A stretch of DNA of 37,496 nucleotides from Paramacrobiotus richtersi (GCA_034698045.1 JAQGAU010000157.1:1-37496); one strand, 5' to 3'; positions 23,437 to 35,150 are shown, counted from the stretch's first letter. A program made the numbers and translations. Notes: generated by a model not told the origin, from the letters alone.

Positions 23437-23497
23437 GGTTTGTCTAAAAACAAGACTAGGCCGAGATTTCTGGACAAAAAGCAAGATGCTGCAGAGG

Positions 23498-23503
23498 TTT
23501 ATA
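23498..23503 (-). promoter_or_regulatory. TATA box of copy G
   Basis: TATAAA on the minus strand, 62 bp before the ATG, followed by CCTCTGCAGC as in the other subfamily I promoters. The conserved block (CGATCAGTCAACAAGATAGC on the plus strand) lies further upstream at 23531-23550. Confidence 0.55.
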
Positions 23504-24314
23504 TTCACTATTTACACACGCTGTCCTGGCGATCAGTCAACAAGATAGCAAACGGCTGCCAGCGGAACGATCTGTCGTTGTGATACACGGACAACACTTG
23601 ACGAGAGGTGCTACTAACCTTGGTCGTCAGGTCGCACGTGCAAGGGCGCCGGCTGGTGCAGCTGGTCTTGGACTGATGTAATCGGCCTTGACCTTGACCG
23701 ACCGCAGTTGATTCCTTATAAGGAATCACTGCAGTTAATGTCAGTGTCATCAGATGATAAAACACCTGCAGTCGTGTTTGTTTTACGTGATTCTTGTTGT
23801 TTTCATTTTTATTTTTTGCACTTTCACGTTGTTATATGTGTCGCATACGGACGCTTCTAAGGAGTGGTGCATCACTGTTTTGGCTGTTTATGTGGAACTA
23901 CGTATAACTAGTGCTCCTTGCACGGTGCAACGAGTGCACAGTAACTTCCATCTGGGCCGGAACTAGACTCACATAAAGATCTCGAAAACCACAGTGTAAA
24001 ACGAAAGTACATGAAAGATTTTTACTCACCAGCAGACATGTTTCTGAGGAATTTGGATTGTGGTGAAATGGGTTGGGAGCGAAGTGAATCAGTGCCGTTT
24101 TCATTTCGTTGTTAGTTATTGCACTGGCTGATGATATTTCTGTATTTCACGGTGTAAGTGCTGCCCGGAAATACAAGTTTTCTCAATTATTTTACTGATA
24201 GTTACAGCCGATACATAAGTATGTTCTCAAATAGCAAAATACCCACTAACAGTCGCTGTTCTTGGCCGTTAATCGGTAGAGTGGAAGTCAACATATCAAC
24301 TATGAGAACTCGAT
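23504..24314. other. Intergenic region between G and H
   Basis: Contains the upstream block of G, a 20-base palindrome, and 23790-24070, which resembles the two flanks of the outer transposon (14660-14805 and 20967-21050). No gene is supported. Confidence 0.5.
23709..23728. repeat. Perfect 20-base palindrome
   Basis: TGATTCCTTATAAGGAATCA, extended by GCAG and CTGC outside a one-base interruption. It may be a protein-binding site or chance. Confidence 0.6.
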
Positions 24315-25297
24315 TTAGCAGCTGTTGTAGAGTACATCTGTGCATTCAAAAGCTGACAGAACGTTGTTCTCAAATGTTTCCGTCGCGCTTTTCTCTTCCG
24401 GTGTACAGCTCCTGTCCAAAACTGGTGCAAGGCATTCCTTAAACTTTTTACCGTTGCTGCAAAACAAAACTTTTCAAGGACGTGATCTTCCCTGATAACG
24501 ATACAATATAAAACATTTACGGGAAAAGACAGATTTTCTTTTTGGGGCGGATTCCGCCTACTAAAACTTTGTGCAAATATACAATGGCACATACCAGCAG
24601 GCGTATTTCTGTAGATTGATCTTTCTCAGAACATATTCTGTCGGGTCACTTCTAAATTCCGAGGCTGCTTCAGGGCTAGAAGTGACTTCCGTTTCCAACC
24701 GGGAACTAGCCAAAGGTTTCACAGTTTGTAGGCATGTCAAAATGGGGCCCTGTATGTGATGGGCGCAACTGGCAATCCTGGTAAAGTTTCCGAAGCTGCC
24801 GGTTTCGTTGCAAAATGATGCGATCTTTTCAACTGCCCTGAATAGGACTTGATTGGTGGTCAGCACTTCCGGTGGTGCACATTTCTTCATCAAGCCAGCG
24901 ACACAGGATACGGTTGTATGAGCGACGCTAAAACAGTACTTTCAGCCGTTGTATGACTAGCAGACTACAAAACAGACACCATCATAGTTCTAGATGTGTC
25001 CAAACAGGAAAGCGTAGATAATAACAAGTATTACCTGCAGATGTTGTTGAAAACATTTTCCGTGATTACTTGGGTAATATTGTTGTCGCCTGTGTCGACT
25101 GTCACTGCCAAAGAAGCCGCGGGCAGCAGGCAAAGTATTTGTTGCTGTCGCGAGCACTCTGGCCGGCCATTTGGCCTATAACTGGCAAATGGCAAGACGA
25201 ACGCTCTTGCAAGTCCCTCAGCGCTTGGGAAATATTGACCATGTACCGCGGATAACGATGCCGCGGATACGAAGAACAAAAGTGCATGAAGCGCCAT
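24315..25297 (-). CDS. Secreted cysteine-rich family protein, copy H (subfamily II)
   Basis: Complete gene coding for about 245 residues. Exon 1 is 25035-25297, exon 2 is 24595-24927 and exon 3 is 24315-24456; introns are 107 and 138 bp, phase 2. The signal peptide is MALHALLFFVSAASLSAVHG. Fourteen mature cysteines: C-x7-CLLP in exon 1, C-x7-CAPP in exon 2, CC-x7-CLAP at the border. Sequons are NNIT near the end of exon 1 and CNET in exon 2. Compared with subfamily I, exon 2 has a longer, acidic and serine-rich stretch before the last cysteines, and exon 3 has TPEEK and ends in YNSC. It is the leftmost member of the subfamily II block. Confidence 0.88.
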
Positions 25298-25377
25298 GGT
25301 TGAACTTCAAAGTCGCATAGTCAACCATAAAAGTATACGACTGGGATAAATGTATCCGGAATGTTACTGCCGGATGG

Positions 25378-25383
25378 TTTATA
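25378..25383 (-). promoter_or_regulatory. TATA box of copy H
   Basis: TATAAA on the minus strand, followed by CCATCC, 81 bp before the ATG. The distance is like that in K and M. Confidence 0.5.
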
Positions 25384-25974
25384 CGTATATATGTTATTTT
25401 GGTCTGCTGTTCTAACATTGTGCCAAGAAAAGACAGCGTACAAAGTCTGTATGCAAACCGAAAATACTGATTGTTCCTGCCGATATAAGTAAACAATAGT
25501 CATCGTTTATCGGCAGTCGACATTTGTTCAGGCAACAAAAAATAACCGCTTAATACAAGTATATGTTATGTCACTTACGAGACGTGCGTACCGGAGTAAA
25601 TGGCACCCAAAATTTATACACGACGTCTCTACACCGTACCTGGCAGAAGCAGCTTTTCTATATGTACCACGGCCAAATCAGCCACATCTACTATATTTGT
25701 ATGGTTCTGTCAGTTGGTTTTTCTTCGACTCTCGATCTCGATAAGGGCGCCGATTAAGGAAACTTTTCCTCTTAAATTGTGCCGTTTCCGATGTACCTCT
25801 AAGGTACAATGAGTACAGTCAAAAAAAAAGAAACTCGTGACTGATCAGCACAACAACTGTAGCACTGATCATGTCGATAAAAAGGCAAAAGGTAATCGAA
25901 CGGTCCGCTACAAAGGATAACGGCCAAAATCAGCTAGTGCAGAATTAAGTGTGCAGCACAATATCAGCCATCAC

Positions 25975-26160
25975 CTGCAGATGCTGACAAAAACGTTATC
26001 CGTGATTGCTTGGGTAATAATAGAGATCCATATGTCGGTCGGTGCAATGCTAAAAAAAACTCTGACCGATCACTCGAAAACGGCCGATCACGAAAGTATA
26101 ACGACGCGAACTGAAACGTTGATTGTTCCTGTTCATGGTAACCGAAACTTCACTCGCAAG
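25975..26160 (-). pseudogene. Decayed lone exon 1, subfamily II type
   Basis: On the minus strand the last 15 codons read like ITQAITDNVFVSIC and end with CTGCAG and a GTGATG donor, closely matching the exon 1 ends of L and M. Upstream the frame breaks in a T run and no signal peptide remains; near 26130 the sequence resembles promoter sequence of sister genes instead. No exon 2 or 3 follows before the promoter of H. The outer limit is approximate. Confidence 0.65.
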
Positions 26161-26265
26161 TCATCAGTCATGGAAAATGCTCATATACAAATAACAAGAA
26201 ACAACTAGCACAGATACTGCCAATTAAGACGTGTAGCAGATTTTCCCGAAGAATTTATTCCTCCG

Positions 26266-27430
26266 TCATGTTGCCACGGTCAGTTGATTGTGAGAGATAA
26301 AGCAAGTTTGGTAGACTGCATCGGTACATTCGAAGGCGCGTAATACTCTGTCTCCAAAATTTTCCGCCAGCGTTTTTTCTTCCGCTGTACAGCTGCTCTG
26401 CAAACCTGGCGCAATGCAGTCTTTAAATGTTTTGACATCGCTGCAAAAGGAAACATGTCAGATGGACTGGAAATGCTTAGATACCGTACATAATGCACGT
26501 AAACAACGTACAGATAAACAATGAAAACCTATAGATAAATGCACCTAAAAAATGACACTTGTGTTTACCAGCATATTTCTTTATTGCGGTTCCGGAAGTA
26601 CAATATGGCGTCATTCTCAGTGACGGCACCTGGGCGAAGTTGTCTCTCTGATTTGGAGACACTGGCCTTCTCTGCTCGCCCACACGTGTCGAAAGGGATC
26701 TTTATCTTGTCCGCGCAACTGGCCAGCTTGGCGAACTTTGAGTAGCTGTCAGTTTCGTTGCACATGAACAAGATCTTCGTGACTCCTCTAGACAAAAACT
26801 GCGTATCGGCCAGCGCTTCGAATTCCGGTGGTGAACATCTGGTCCAGTAGTTCGCAAAGCAAGATGCGAAGGTCTGTACGGTACTAAAAGGATACAAAGG
26901 TATACGGAACGGATTACTTAGACATACGGAACAGGAGTCTGTATGTTACCGTAGTCGAGTGGGTCAATGCACCGATCTCTCGTAATTTCAAAATACTTTA
27001 AAAATAAAACAAATTCTTGCTGTCCTGCTGAATTGCATGTTTGTCATGGCGCATACACTCTGCAGTAAAAGTATGTAGAATTACAGTTTGAATGTTTGAA
27101 TTTTCGTATTGCAGATTTTAAAGTACAGTAGCACATAAACAGTACTTGTGCAATAAACTGATAAGCATACAAGTACGAAGTTCGTAATTCTCACCTGCAT
27201 ATATTGTTGTAGAAGCTTTCCGTGACTATCTGGCTGAATTTGGCGCCAGGTTGGCTAAGCTGTTGTCCTTCGGGAGACATAGCAATGGCCGTCACCGGCG
27301 GGATGCAGACGAGCGTCGCTGGAGCTTGACATTCTGCCGGCAGGTTAGTGGGAATCGAGCTGGGTTTACCACATCCAGCGGACCAACATGTTCCCAGGCA
27401 TAATGCAAGTAAAATGCGATGAGCGGCCAT
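26266..27430 (-). CDS. Secreted cysteine-rich family protein, copy I
   Basis: Complete gene coding for about 241 residues. Exon 1 is 27195-27430, exon 2 is 26569-26883 and exon 3 is 26266-26440. The signal peptide starts at ATG 27430 (MAAHRILLALCLGTC). Exon 1 has C-x7-CIPP, exon 2 has C-x7-CSPP, and the border has CC-x7-CIAP; 14 mature cysteines remain after the signal peptide is removed. The CNETDSY sequon is present. The C-terminus runs about ten residues past the last conserved cysteine. By sequence it belongs to subfamily I although it lies among subfamily II genes. Confidence 0.86.
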
Positions 27431-27886
27431 GCCGTCGAATGTGACACGGGACTGCGCTGCGCATAAGGACTTGTACGAGATAACACGAAAGACAAGGTTT
27501 TACTGGCCGTCGCTGCATTAGATGTTGCTGCTTGAAAGGTTGAAATCTGAGATCTTTTGCCGACTGCAGTGTCGATCTATCAACAAGATACGGTGAGCTC
27601 TACTGTAATCGTGGGAATGATCCGGTTTATTGGCAATGACTAACGACTGAAGGTGAATAACACTGGAAAAACTGTTTCACGGTCACTTCTGAGCCATGGT
27701 GTTTTGAGCTCGTAATACCATGATAATTAGAGCCTTACTTTTCCATATTGGCAAAAGCAGCACGTACGCTGCATAACACTATCATAGCACAGCATTTCTA
27801 TCGTACATAGCATTATTTATTAAATCCATCCTCCATGTCAGTTAGAGTACGTCCGTTTAAAGCATCGTAAGGATCCGGCGTTTTTC
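27431..27886. other. Intergenic region upstream of I
   Basis: Contains a piece of the conserved upstream block (GTCGATCTATCAACAAGATA at 27572-27591). No good TATA box and no gene are seen. Confidence 0.45.
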
Positions 27887-28885
27887 TTAATGTTGATTAC
27901 AAGTTCGATAGACTGCATCGGTGCAGTTGAAGGCTTGCACTACCCTATCCAACAACTAAACTAATCCGATGCTTTATAAAAGCAGTAAATCGGGACTCTC
28001 CTGTTCATCCACAAATCTTGCGTCCGGAAACCGAATAATGCATGGCCACGCCACGCAATTGCAATTGGCCAGCTTGGTGAGCTTTGAGTAGCTGTCCGTT
28101 TCGTTACAGGCGGATACAATTTCCACAGCCCCCATATACATGTAGTGGATATTGGCTTTCACTTCCGGTGATGTACACTGGCCCGCAAACACTTCCAGGC
28201 ACGACAACGACTAGCATACTATCAGCGTTGAAACTGGAAGGAGCGCGACATTCAAATGCTTCTGTTTTCAAACAGTATTGACTGAAAATCGTACAGTCTC
28301 GTAAATATCCCGCGCACGTACTAGAGAAGTGCGATAACAGTGAGACAGAGCAATAACAGTTCTTATAGTATTACTGCTACATGAATGTCTGTCCTTGTAT
28401 AATGCAAGTACGGAAAATTAAATCGCAGGATAGAGCACATCACCTGCATAGGCTATATTTTGTAGATACGTGGTGTGATGATTTGGCTAAGCATGGTTTC
28501 GGGATTATGGTCAGCCCGGATACAAATCATCCTGAATTGCTGTACTTTTGGGGTGAAGGCTCTAACAGGCCACATACACGCTTCGGTATAACTGTACAGC
28601 ATCCCAACAAGATAACGGATGGTTATTTAGAAATTGTTCATGGCGGACCGAGCAGTGCCAACGGGGGCTATGCGTATAGTATACGGTACAGTATTGCATT
28701 AATTGTCCTACCATATATAACTTTACTCTTGTAGAGACGGAAATACGTGGACTACAGCAGTGTCAAGAAAAAGTACAGTGCTCCATTCGTTTCACCTGAC
28801 AGTGGCGCAAGTACACTGCCATACTAAATAAATTGTACATACAGTATTAGGTTACGGCCAGGACACACTTCCATGAAGCGCCATG
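27887..28885 (-). pseudogene. Broken family copy J
   Basis: Pieces in gene order on the minus strand: ATG 28885 with MALHGSV and a promoter-like region behind it up to about 29000; the 3' end of an exon 1 at 28444-28520 (like SQIITPRIY, then stops, then TGCAG and a GTGATG donor); part of exon 2 at about 28050-28210 with C-x7-CTSP and CNETDSYSKLTKL; and the end of exon 3 at 27887-27950 (AFNCTDAVYRTC and stop). The middle of exon 2 through the start of exon 3 is deleted, and about 350 bp of unrelated sequence separates the two exon 1 pieces. It cannot make a family protein. Confidence 0.75.
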
Positions 28886-29340
28886 TTTGATTCAAAGTCG
28901 CATCCCTTGCATGGGAAATCCGTAAAACTGCACCGGGATCGATTTTATGCGGAACATTGCTGGCTGCTGCGGTAGTTTATACTTATTGCGGTTTTCTACG
29001 AACGATAACCATTAATGATTAACGTAACTGTAGCCAGTACAGAAAACTTACATAAAAAAAGATTTGATATGCTGAACTGCATGTTTTAATTTCCATTATC
29101 AGTTACGTAGTTATTCCGCTGTTGACACTTCAAAGCATAGGTAGAGGAAATTAACTGTTGGCCGAGAAAAACTTCGTGATTATGAGCATTTATGTCTTAG
29201 CTAACAATATGCATGGTGACCACCATCTTTCGATCATGTTCTTGCAAATGTAGCTGCAAGAGTTAATCTATGTATATGTTGCGTTCTTTCCCTTGCAGTC
29301 TTGGTCGGCAGGGAGCACTTCAGTAATATGAGGATTCGGT

Positions 29341-30941
29341 TTAACAGCTATTGTAGAGAGCCTCCGTGCATTCAAAAGCTTCCAAAACTCTGTCCTCAAA
29401 ACTTTCCGTTACGCTTTTCTCTTCCGGTGTGCAGCTGGTGTCCAAAGCTGGTGTGAGGCATCCCTTAAACTTTTTACCGTAGCTGGAAAACAAAACTTAT
29501 CAAGAACATGGTCAACGCTGTTTGAATGTATCGGTACCGCAACCTTATTATTATAAAACGATTCATTATGAGGATTTAATAACAGACTAGGTTCTCGTGT
29601 AAATGGGCGAAGTGATACAATACAATACAATACAATACGCTGTGTCACATACCAGCAGACATATTGCTGCAAGTTTATTGTTCTTAAAGCAGATTCCATG
29701 AACCTCCTGCGGCCATCGGACGCTGCCGTGGGACTGTTGAAATTCTCCTGGTTATCCGCTTCGTACTGGGGACGAATCAGGGGTCCGTCCGGCAACACGA
29801 ATGCTGAGCATATTGAAACACCTTGCACTACTTTTGCACCGCAGCTGGCTATATTGGTAAAGTTTGAGTAGCCGCCCGTTTCGTTGCAAAACGATAAAAT
29901 CTTTGGGACTGCCCTGAACAGAACTGGATTGGTGGTCAGCACTTCCGGTGGTGCACATTTATTGATCCAGTCAGCAGCGCAAGAGATGGTTGAGGGAGTG
30001 ATGCTAAAACAGCACTTTGTGATTTCAACATTACGAATACTATATACACCAAGATACCATACAACAGAAATTTACTGGAACAAAAGTAATGACATAAATA
30101 ACATATTATTATTTTACCGGACTGACGACTAGCTTCGCTTTACAATATTGATTTTGAGCATGGACAACGATTAGTTGTATGTTACATACAACCTACAATG
30201 GTCCTACATACAGTATGTATAGGGGGTATTTAACATTGCGCACCATACCATGTCCCTGTATTGCTCCAGTCACACGGGCTGGTGATTACGTTGTAGCTGC
30301 ACTCACACATTGCACAACCATGATGTAATCGCCAGCCCGTGTGACTGGAGCAATACAGGGAAATGGTATGGCGCGCAACGTAATACCCCCTATACATAAA
30401 GACGTATATCGTAAGTACATTCCATTTGCCTGTTCGTACAGATACTGCTACTCGTACCGCAATTGTTGGAACACACTAGCTGTAGTTAAAGCAAGGAATA
30501 CGTGCCCATACTCGATCTTCGCTTATATATAATGTGTTTATTTCTGTACCATAGTGTAATCTGTACACATATATATAATTCCTTATATATAATTAAGTAA
30601 AATTAGCTGAATTATACATGACCTATTGTATGCTGCAGCTGCATTACGAAATATCTGCAACGACGTTACACAACAGCCTCAACAAAGCGTCACCTGCAGA
30701 TGCTGTTGAAACCGTTTTCCGTGAGGGTAATGTTATCGTCGATCGTCGTTAAAACAAAAAAAGCGGGATCCGTGCAGGCCATCTGTTGCTCCGGTCGGCA
30801 TTCTGGACGATCATTCGTAAACGGGAGGATCGCCATGGCCAGCCTAGCGTCGGCAAGTTCCCCATCGCTTGGGAAACGGCTCCGTACAACAGATAGGCAT
30901 ACCGTCATGCAAACGAACCACAAACCTTTATGAAGCGCCAT
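29341..30941 (-). CDS. Secreted cysteine-rich family protein, copy K (subfamily II)
   Basis: Complete gene coding for about 246 residues. Exon 1 is 30694-30941, exon 2 is 29653-30003 and exon 3 is 29341-29482. ATG 30941 has the same context (GCGCCAT on the plus strand) as H and M. The signal peptide is MALHKGLWFVCMTVCLSVVRS. Fourteen mature cysteines: C-x7-CTDP, C-x7-CAPP and CC-x7-CLTP. CNET and DNIT sequons are present. It is a recent duplicate of M: exon 1 is nearly identical for the first 55 residues, then 7 codons are missing before the NIT segment. Intron 1 is 690 bp and holds the palindromic element 30214-30398. Confidence 0.87.
29615..29638. repeat. ATACA microsatellite
   Basis: About five tandem copies of ATACA, in intron 2 of K. 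The matching intron of M lacks it. Confidence 0.8.
30214..30398. mobile_element. Palindromic MITE-like element
   Basis: Arms 30214-30289 and 30325-30398 are reverse complements with few mismatches around a 35-base loop. The ends read TA-GGGGGTATT and AATACCCCC-TA, so TA may be the target duplication. There is no coding capacity. It lies in intron 1 of K. Confidence 0.75.
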
Positions 30942-31797
30942 GTTCAGTTTCAAAGGAGCACGGAAAAAATCCGTATAACGTACTCGACGGGGATGGAGTT
31001 ATATGCGGAAAGTTGGAGCGCGCTGGTTTATATTTGTTGCGGTAGGTGTTATACACGGAGAATGTGTCAAGCAAAAGTAATGTACTGATTGGTCCGGATG
31101 ATAGTAATCATTCACGGAAAAATCCTTTGTTCAGATCACAGGAAATTACTGTCAGATGCCAAGAGACATGTACAAGCAACATGGCATATATAACAGGAGA
31201 GGTCCGGAAAAACAGTCAGTGCAAAGCTGGTTTACGTGTATTCATCAATTTCCTGCCATATAAACATGTTATTGTTATTGTGTGCTGCATACACAATATT
31301 GTAGATCATGGGCCACGACAAAACTAGATTATGATCGATAAATTACGAACGATTACGTTAACTGTGTAGCGGTATATGGAGTACATAACACACACACAAC
31401 AACACAGTACACAACAAATTGTCACATCGACTCAAAGTGTTTTTTTAGAGATTTATGTATGTAGTACTCGGTTAATAACATCATTTCAACGTTTTCTGTA
31501 CCGAACGTTTATTGCTTATTTCACTAACTACAGCATACTAAATAAGTGAAGTGTGTTTTGGACAATGTTACGCGCGCGCTTGGCGTGTTTTCTCTTCCGT
31601 TATTCAGGTATCACGCTATACCTCACAGCGCAGGATAGATGAAATGGGTGGCTGGAGAAAAAAGTCTAATTTTGTCTGTTGATTATAAATATTTGAATTA
31701 CTAATTAAAAATATGCTGACCACCAGCATTCGAGTACAGAATATGTTGGATGCTTTATTTTGCAGTGTTGATCATAGACTCCTCGGGAGCAAACGAA
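30942..31797. other. Promoter of K and spacer to L
   Basis: The first 300 bp match the upstream region of M (36759-37080), so promoter and flank were duplicated together with the gene. The rest shows no gene. Confidence 0.5.
31027..31032 (-). promoter_or_regulatory. TATA box of copy K
   Basis: Minus strand CCGCAACAAATATAAACC, 86 bp before the ATG. The same motif stands at the same distance in M. Confidence 0.6.
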
Positions 31798-32885
31798 TTA
31801 CAAGGACTCGCTTTTGCAGGTGTCGTAGAGAGCATCCGTGCACTCAAAAGCCTGCAAAACTCTATCCACAAAATTTTCCGAAACGCCTTTCTCTTCCGGT
31901 GTGCAGCTTGTGTCCAAAACTGGGGCTAGGCATTCCTTGAACTTTTTACCATAGCTGAAAAAACAGAGCTTATCACGAACATGGCTAACGCAGTTAAAAT
32001 GTATGATAATATAACCAAACATACATATACATAAGCGATTTGTTAACTGGAAGAGTTACAGATTTTTCTCTTGTAACTTCTCGAACTGCCCAAACATTAG
32101 TCTACAAATAATGCGCAGCGTCACATACCAGCAGGCATATTTCTGCACGTCGATCATTGTCAAAGCAGATTCCACTGGATTCCAGCGCCATTCTGACGCT
32201 AATTCCCGCGCGGAACTGTTAAAATCCATCGGGGCTTCCGCTGTGTACTGGGAGTCAGCCAAACGTCCCACGGTGTTCAAGCACACCGAAGCAGGTAGCA
32301 CTATTTTTTCGCCGCAACCAGCTATCTTGGTAAACTTCGAATAGCTGCCTGTTTCGTTGCAAAACGACAATTGATCTTTTGAACTGCCCTAATCGGGACT
32401 TCGTTTTTGGTCAATACTTCCGGTGGTGCACATTTCTTGATCCAGTCAGCAGCACAGGACTGGGTTGACTGAGCTATGCTATAACAGCACTTTCTTTATT
32501 ATTACAAGATTACGAATAAGCACCAACAGATTCTGCGGTAAACAGAAATGTGCAGGTAACAAATTATAATGTCATTAATTAAAGTCTTTGATTTGTACTA
32601 GAAAATAAAGCATTACCTGCACATGCTGTTAAGAACATTTTCCGTGATTGCTTGTGTAATATTACTGAAGACCTGGCGTAGGTCGATGTTAGTGGCCACA
32701 AAATACGCGGGCGCCATACAGGCCACTTGCTGCACCGGTTGGCATTCTGGCCGATCATTCACAAATGGGAGAAACGCCATCCTATAGCTGGCAAGTTCAT
32801 GATCGCTTAGTAATGTTAAATGGCTGCGTACAGTAGATAAGCATACCGCCATGTACACGAACCACACACTTTTTTGAAGCTCCAT
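31798..32885 (-). pseudogene. Family copy L (subfamily II), single frameshift
   Basis: All three exons are present with good borders: exon 1 32617-32885, exon 2 32129-32478, exon 3 31798-31954. The signal peptide is intact (MELQKSVWFVYMAVCLSTVRS), with C-x7-CMAP in exon 1, C-x7-CAPP in exon 2 and CC-x7-CLAP at the border. Exon 2 is 350 bases long where 3n is required: near 32368-32373, just before the SFCNETGSY block, there are two extra bases compared with H, K and M. The downstream frame is otherwise fully open, so the lesion is recent or a sequencing error. As written the protein would be cut short in exon 2. Confidence 0.75.
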
Positions 32886-34160
32886 GTTCAGTCAAGGTCG
32901 CTTGGAAATCCACGAAAGTGCAGCTTAAGTGCTCGAACGGGAGCAATTCTATGCGGAAAGTTGCTGCCAGCTAGTTTAAATTTATTGCGGTCCGCAGTGT
33001 TACGAAAGCGTGCCAGGCTAAGTTAACGTACACGTACAGACCGAAAACATCGATTGTTCCTGCTGATAGCAGCCTAGGGTTAACATTCAGGAGAAAGTCT
33101 GTCATACAGTCAAGAAATCCTCAGTTCAGATAACAAGTAACAAGTGTTGAAAGTACGAGGCACCCCATCTGCATCTGTATAAACTGCACAACAGGAGGCG
33201 GCCCGATTAATTACGCGCGAAAACAAAAGCTGAAAACTGACAACAGACCCTCGTGGCTTGCAAATCATGGATCGCTTGCCGCTTTTTTAATTATAAGAGT
33301 GTGCATATCTGTTGTATCTCCACATCGAATTACTTTCGTTACAAAACTTGTGGCCTGGCGCACGCCTTGAAGAAAGGTGTTCAACTAACCTAAACTGTGT
33401 TACAGTTTGGTTTAAAACAGCATATCCAATGGGCACAAAAAATGCGATTTAGTGACGGAAGCGTACAAAAACTAATTATCAACAAAAATTTTAAGGCTTA
33501 GATGATCCAGAAAAAGTGACATTTTGATCGACAAGTCTTCTCGCAGCTATTATAGAATAGAAGCAAAGCCAAGCTTCGAAATTCGAAAACAATAAGGGAT
33601 ACTTTGAATTTAATCGTCTTTTATAAGTCAAATTAAAGCTGTTTGATACATGTTGTCACGTTGGGTGCTAATGTACTGTACAATGAGCATAGAAGTAGTC
33701 ACGTTAAAGATTGAACTTAAGCTTGACAAGGAAACGGAAGCACATTATTCCGATTACAGTTATGCATCGGCAACATTCGGTTCATTTTAGACTTTGTCCG
33801 CTTTGAAGCGAGTAACGGGTAAATCGCATTGTAATAGCACTCCAGAGCGCGCAAAAACTTATATCAAAAAAATATTCAACTGTGCTGCACTGTATGTTTT
33901 CATTCCATTATCAGTTATATTTACGCTGTCAAAACTTCAGGACGCATGGTAAGGGAAACTGATATCCGGAGAACGGAAATGCTGGTGATGAATATTAAAG
34001 CATGAACGCAAAAAGAAACGGAAGTGATCGAAAAGAACTGATAAAAAGGAGACGGTTACCGAATATCGAATGGTCCGTTATACTCGATGTGGCAGAAACA
34101 ACAAAAAATCTCGGAGTATGTCAATTAACAATATGCTGACCAGCATCTATCGCTCCCTAT
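32886..34160. other. Upstream region of L and spacer
   Basis: The first 250 bp resemble the promoters of K and M, with CCGCAATAAATTTAAAC in place of a clear TATA box. The part 33880-34150 resembles 29060-29250 in the 3' flank of K. No gene is supported. Confidence 0.5.
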
Positions 34161-34513
34161 CATCCCTTAAAGACAGAATAAGTTACTGATGTGTCCTGCC
34201 TGACAGTGTTGCGCCGGTGACGCAACGACGCTGTCAAACAATAGGTATTCTGTGGTTGGCAGCACAGGCCAGTGTCCAGATGGTACAGGACAGTATGACG
34301 TACAGAGATTCCGTATTGATTGCACACGGTTGTTGTGAACGCGAGTGGAACGTGTCGTAAGCGCGTCCGCGCTGCAATGCGACTGTGGGGCGGCGGTTAC
34401 GCACCGTCTCATTCGAAACTCAGACGTTGAGAAGATTTTTCAAAATTTAGTTCTTTCGAGTTCCTAGCTTTTTCTTCTTGGTATCAGGATTCCGTTTTTG
34501 GAGACTTCGCAGA

Positions 34514-35001
34514 ATGTCTGCCGAAACCCGTCTATCTATCTTTCATAAACTTTGGAAGTTTATACTGGAGTATTGCGTGTAGTATTTGTATTTCCAAAAG
34601 TCAAAAGATCGACTGGTTCAGCGAAGACATCTCCTGCAGGATCGAAAGGCAAAGGCATCAGCTGTCAGTGGCCCGTCATCAAGGAATCCAGTAGTCATCC
34701 GAAGTACTTGGATATGGTTGTCAGCGCCATCAAGGATGTGAAGGCACGCAATGGCTCATCGTTCGGCCACAATACCACAGGAATAAAGGTAAAGATGGCG
34801 TTGAAACGGGACGTTGAGAAGAAGGTGTTGAAGTTTGCAAAAGCCAAAAAGGTTCTGGTTTCTGGTGCCTCTAGATCCTTTCTTGTTGCCGTCGGTACGA
34901 AGCCTGTGCCCCCAAGGAAGAAGGCTACCGTTGGATCCCCGAAGAAGAGCACCAAAGAGAAAGAACCTCTTTTGTTGTCCTGTTTTTGCAGTATGAAGTA
35001 A
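34514..35001 (+). CDS. Linker histone H1-like protein or retrocopy
   Basis: The open frame ending at 35001 encodes SHPKYLDMVVSAIKDVKARNGSS followed by VKMALKRDVEK and SGASRSF. These are the start, middle and end of an H1/H5 globular domain, with basic Lys/Pro/Ser-rich flanks. The domain is about ten residues shorter than usual: the helix 2 region after NGSS is reduced to FGHNTTGI. The only good ATG (34514, MSAET) is in another frame. A 53-bp intron (donor near 34530, acceptor near 34582) would join the frames; otherwise it is a frameshift. H1 binds linker DNA in the nucleus. The C-terminal tail is short and ends in a hydrophobic, cysteine-containing stretch, unlike H1. A degenerate or retrocopied gene is likely. 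Confidence 0.55.
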
Positions 35002-35139
35002 TGTGCGTATTCAGAAAAGATACGGTTGTTTAACACCAGTTTTTATAGTTTATGCTTTGCAGTATTTTCTACTGTTGTAATTTTTTGACTGTAAGTGGAA
35101 CGTGGATTGTTTTAGTGATTGCTTTATACTGTAGAATTA

Positions 35140-35150
35140 AATAAAAAAAA
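35140..35150 (+). terminator. Polyadenylation signal or A tract behind the H1-like frame
   Basis: AATAAA runs into eight A residues, 139 bp after the stop. This is either a normal poly(A) signal or the remains of a retrocopy tail. Confidence 0.45.

Noticed and set aside
28381..28734. 117-codon plus-strand frame with protein-like composition
   Set aside because: It overlaps, on the opposite strand, the end of a decayed family exon 1, has no splice or promoter support and no recognised domain.
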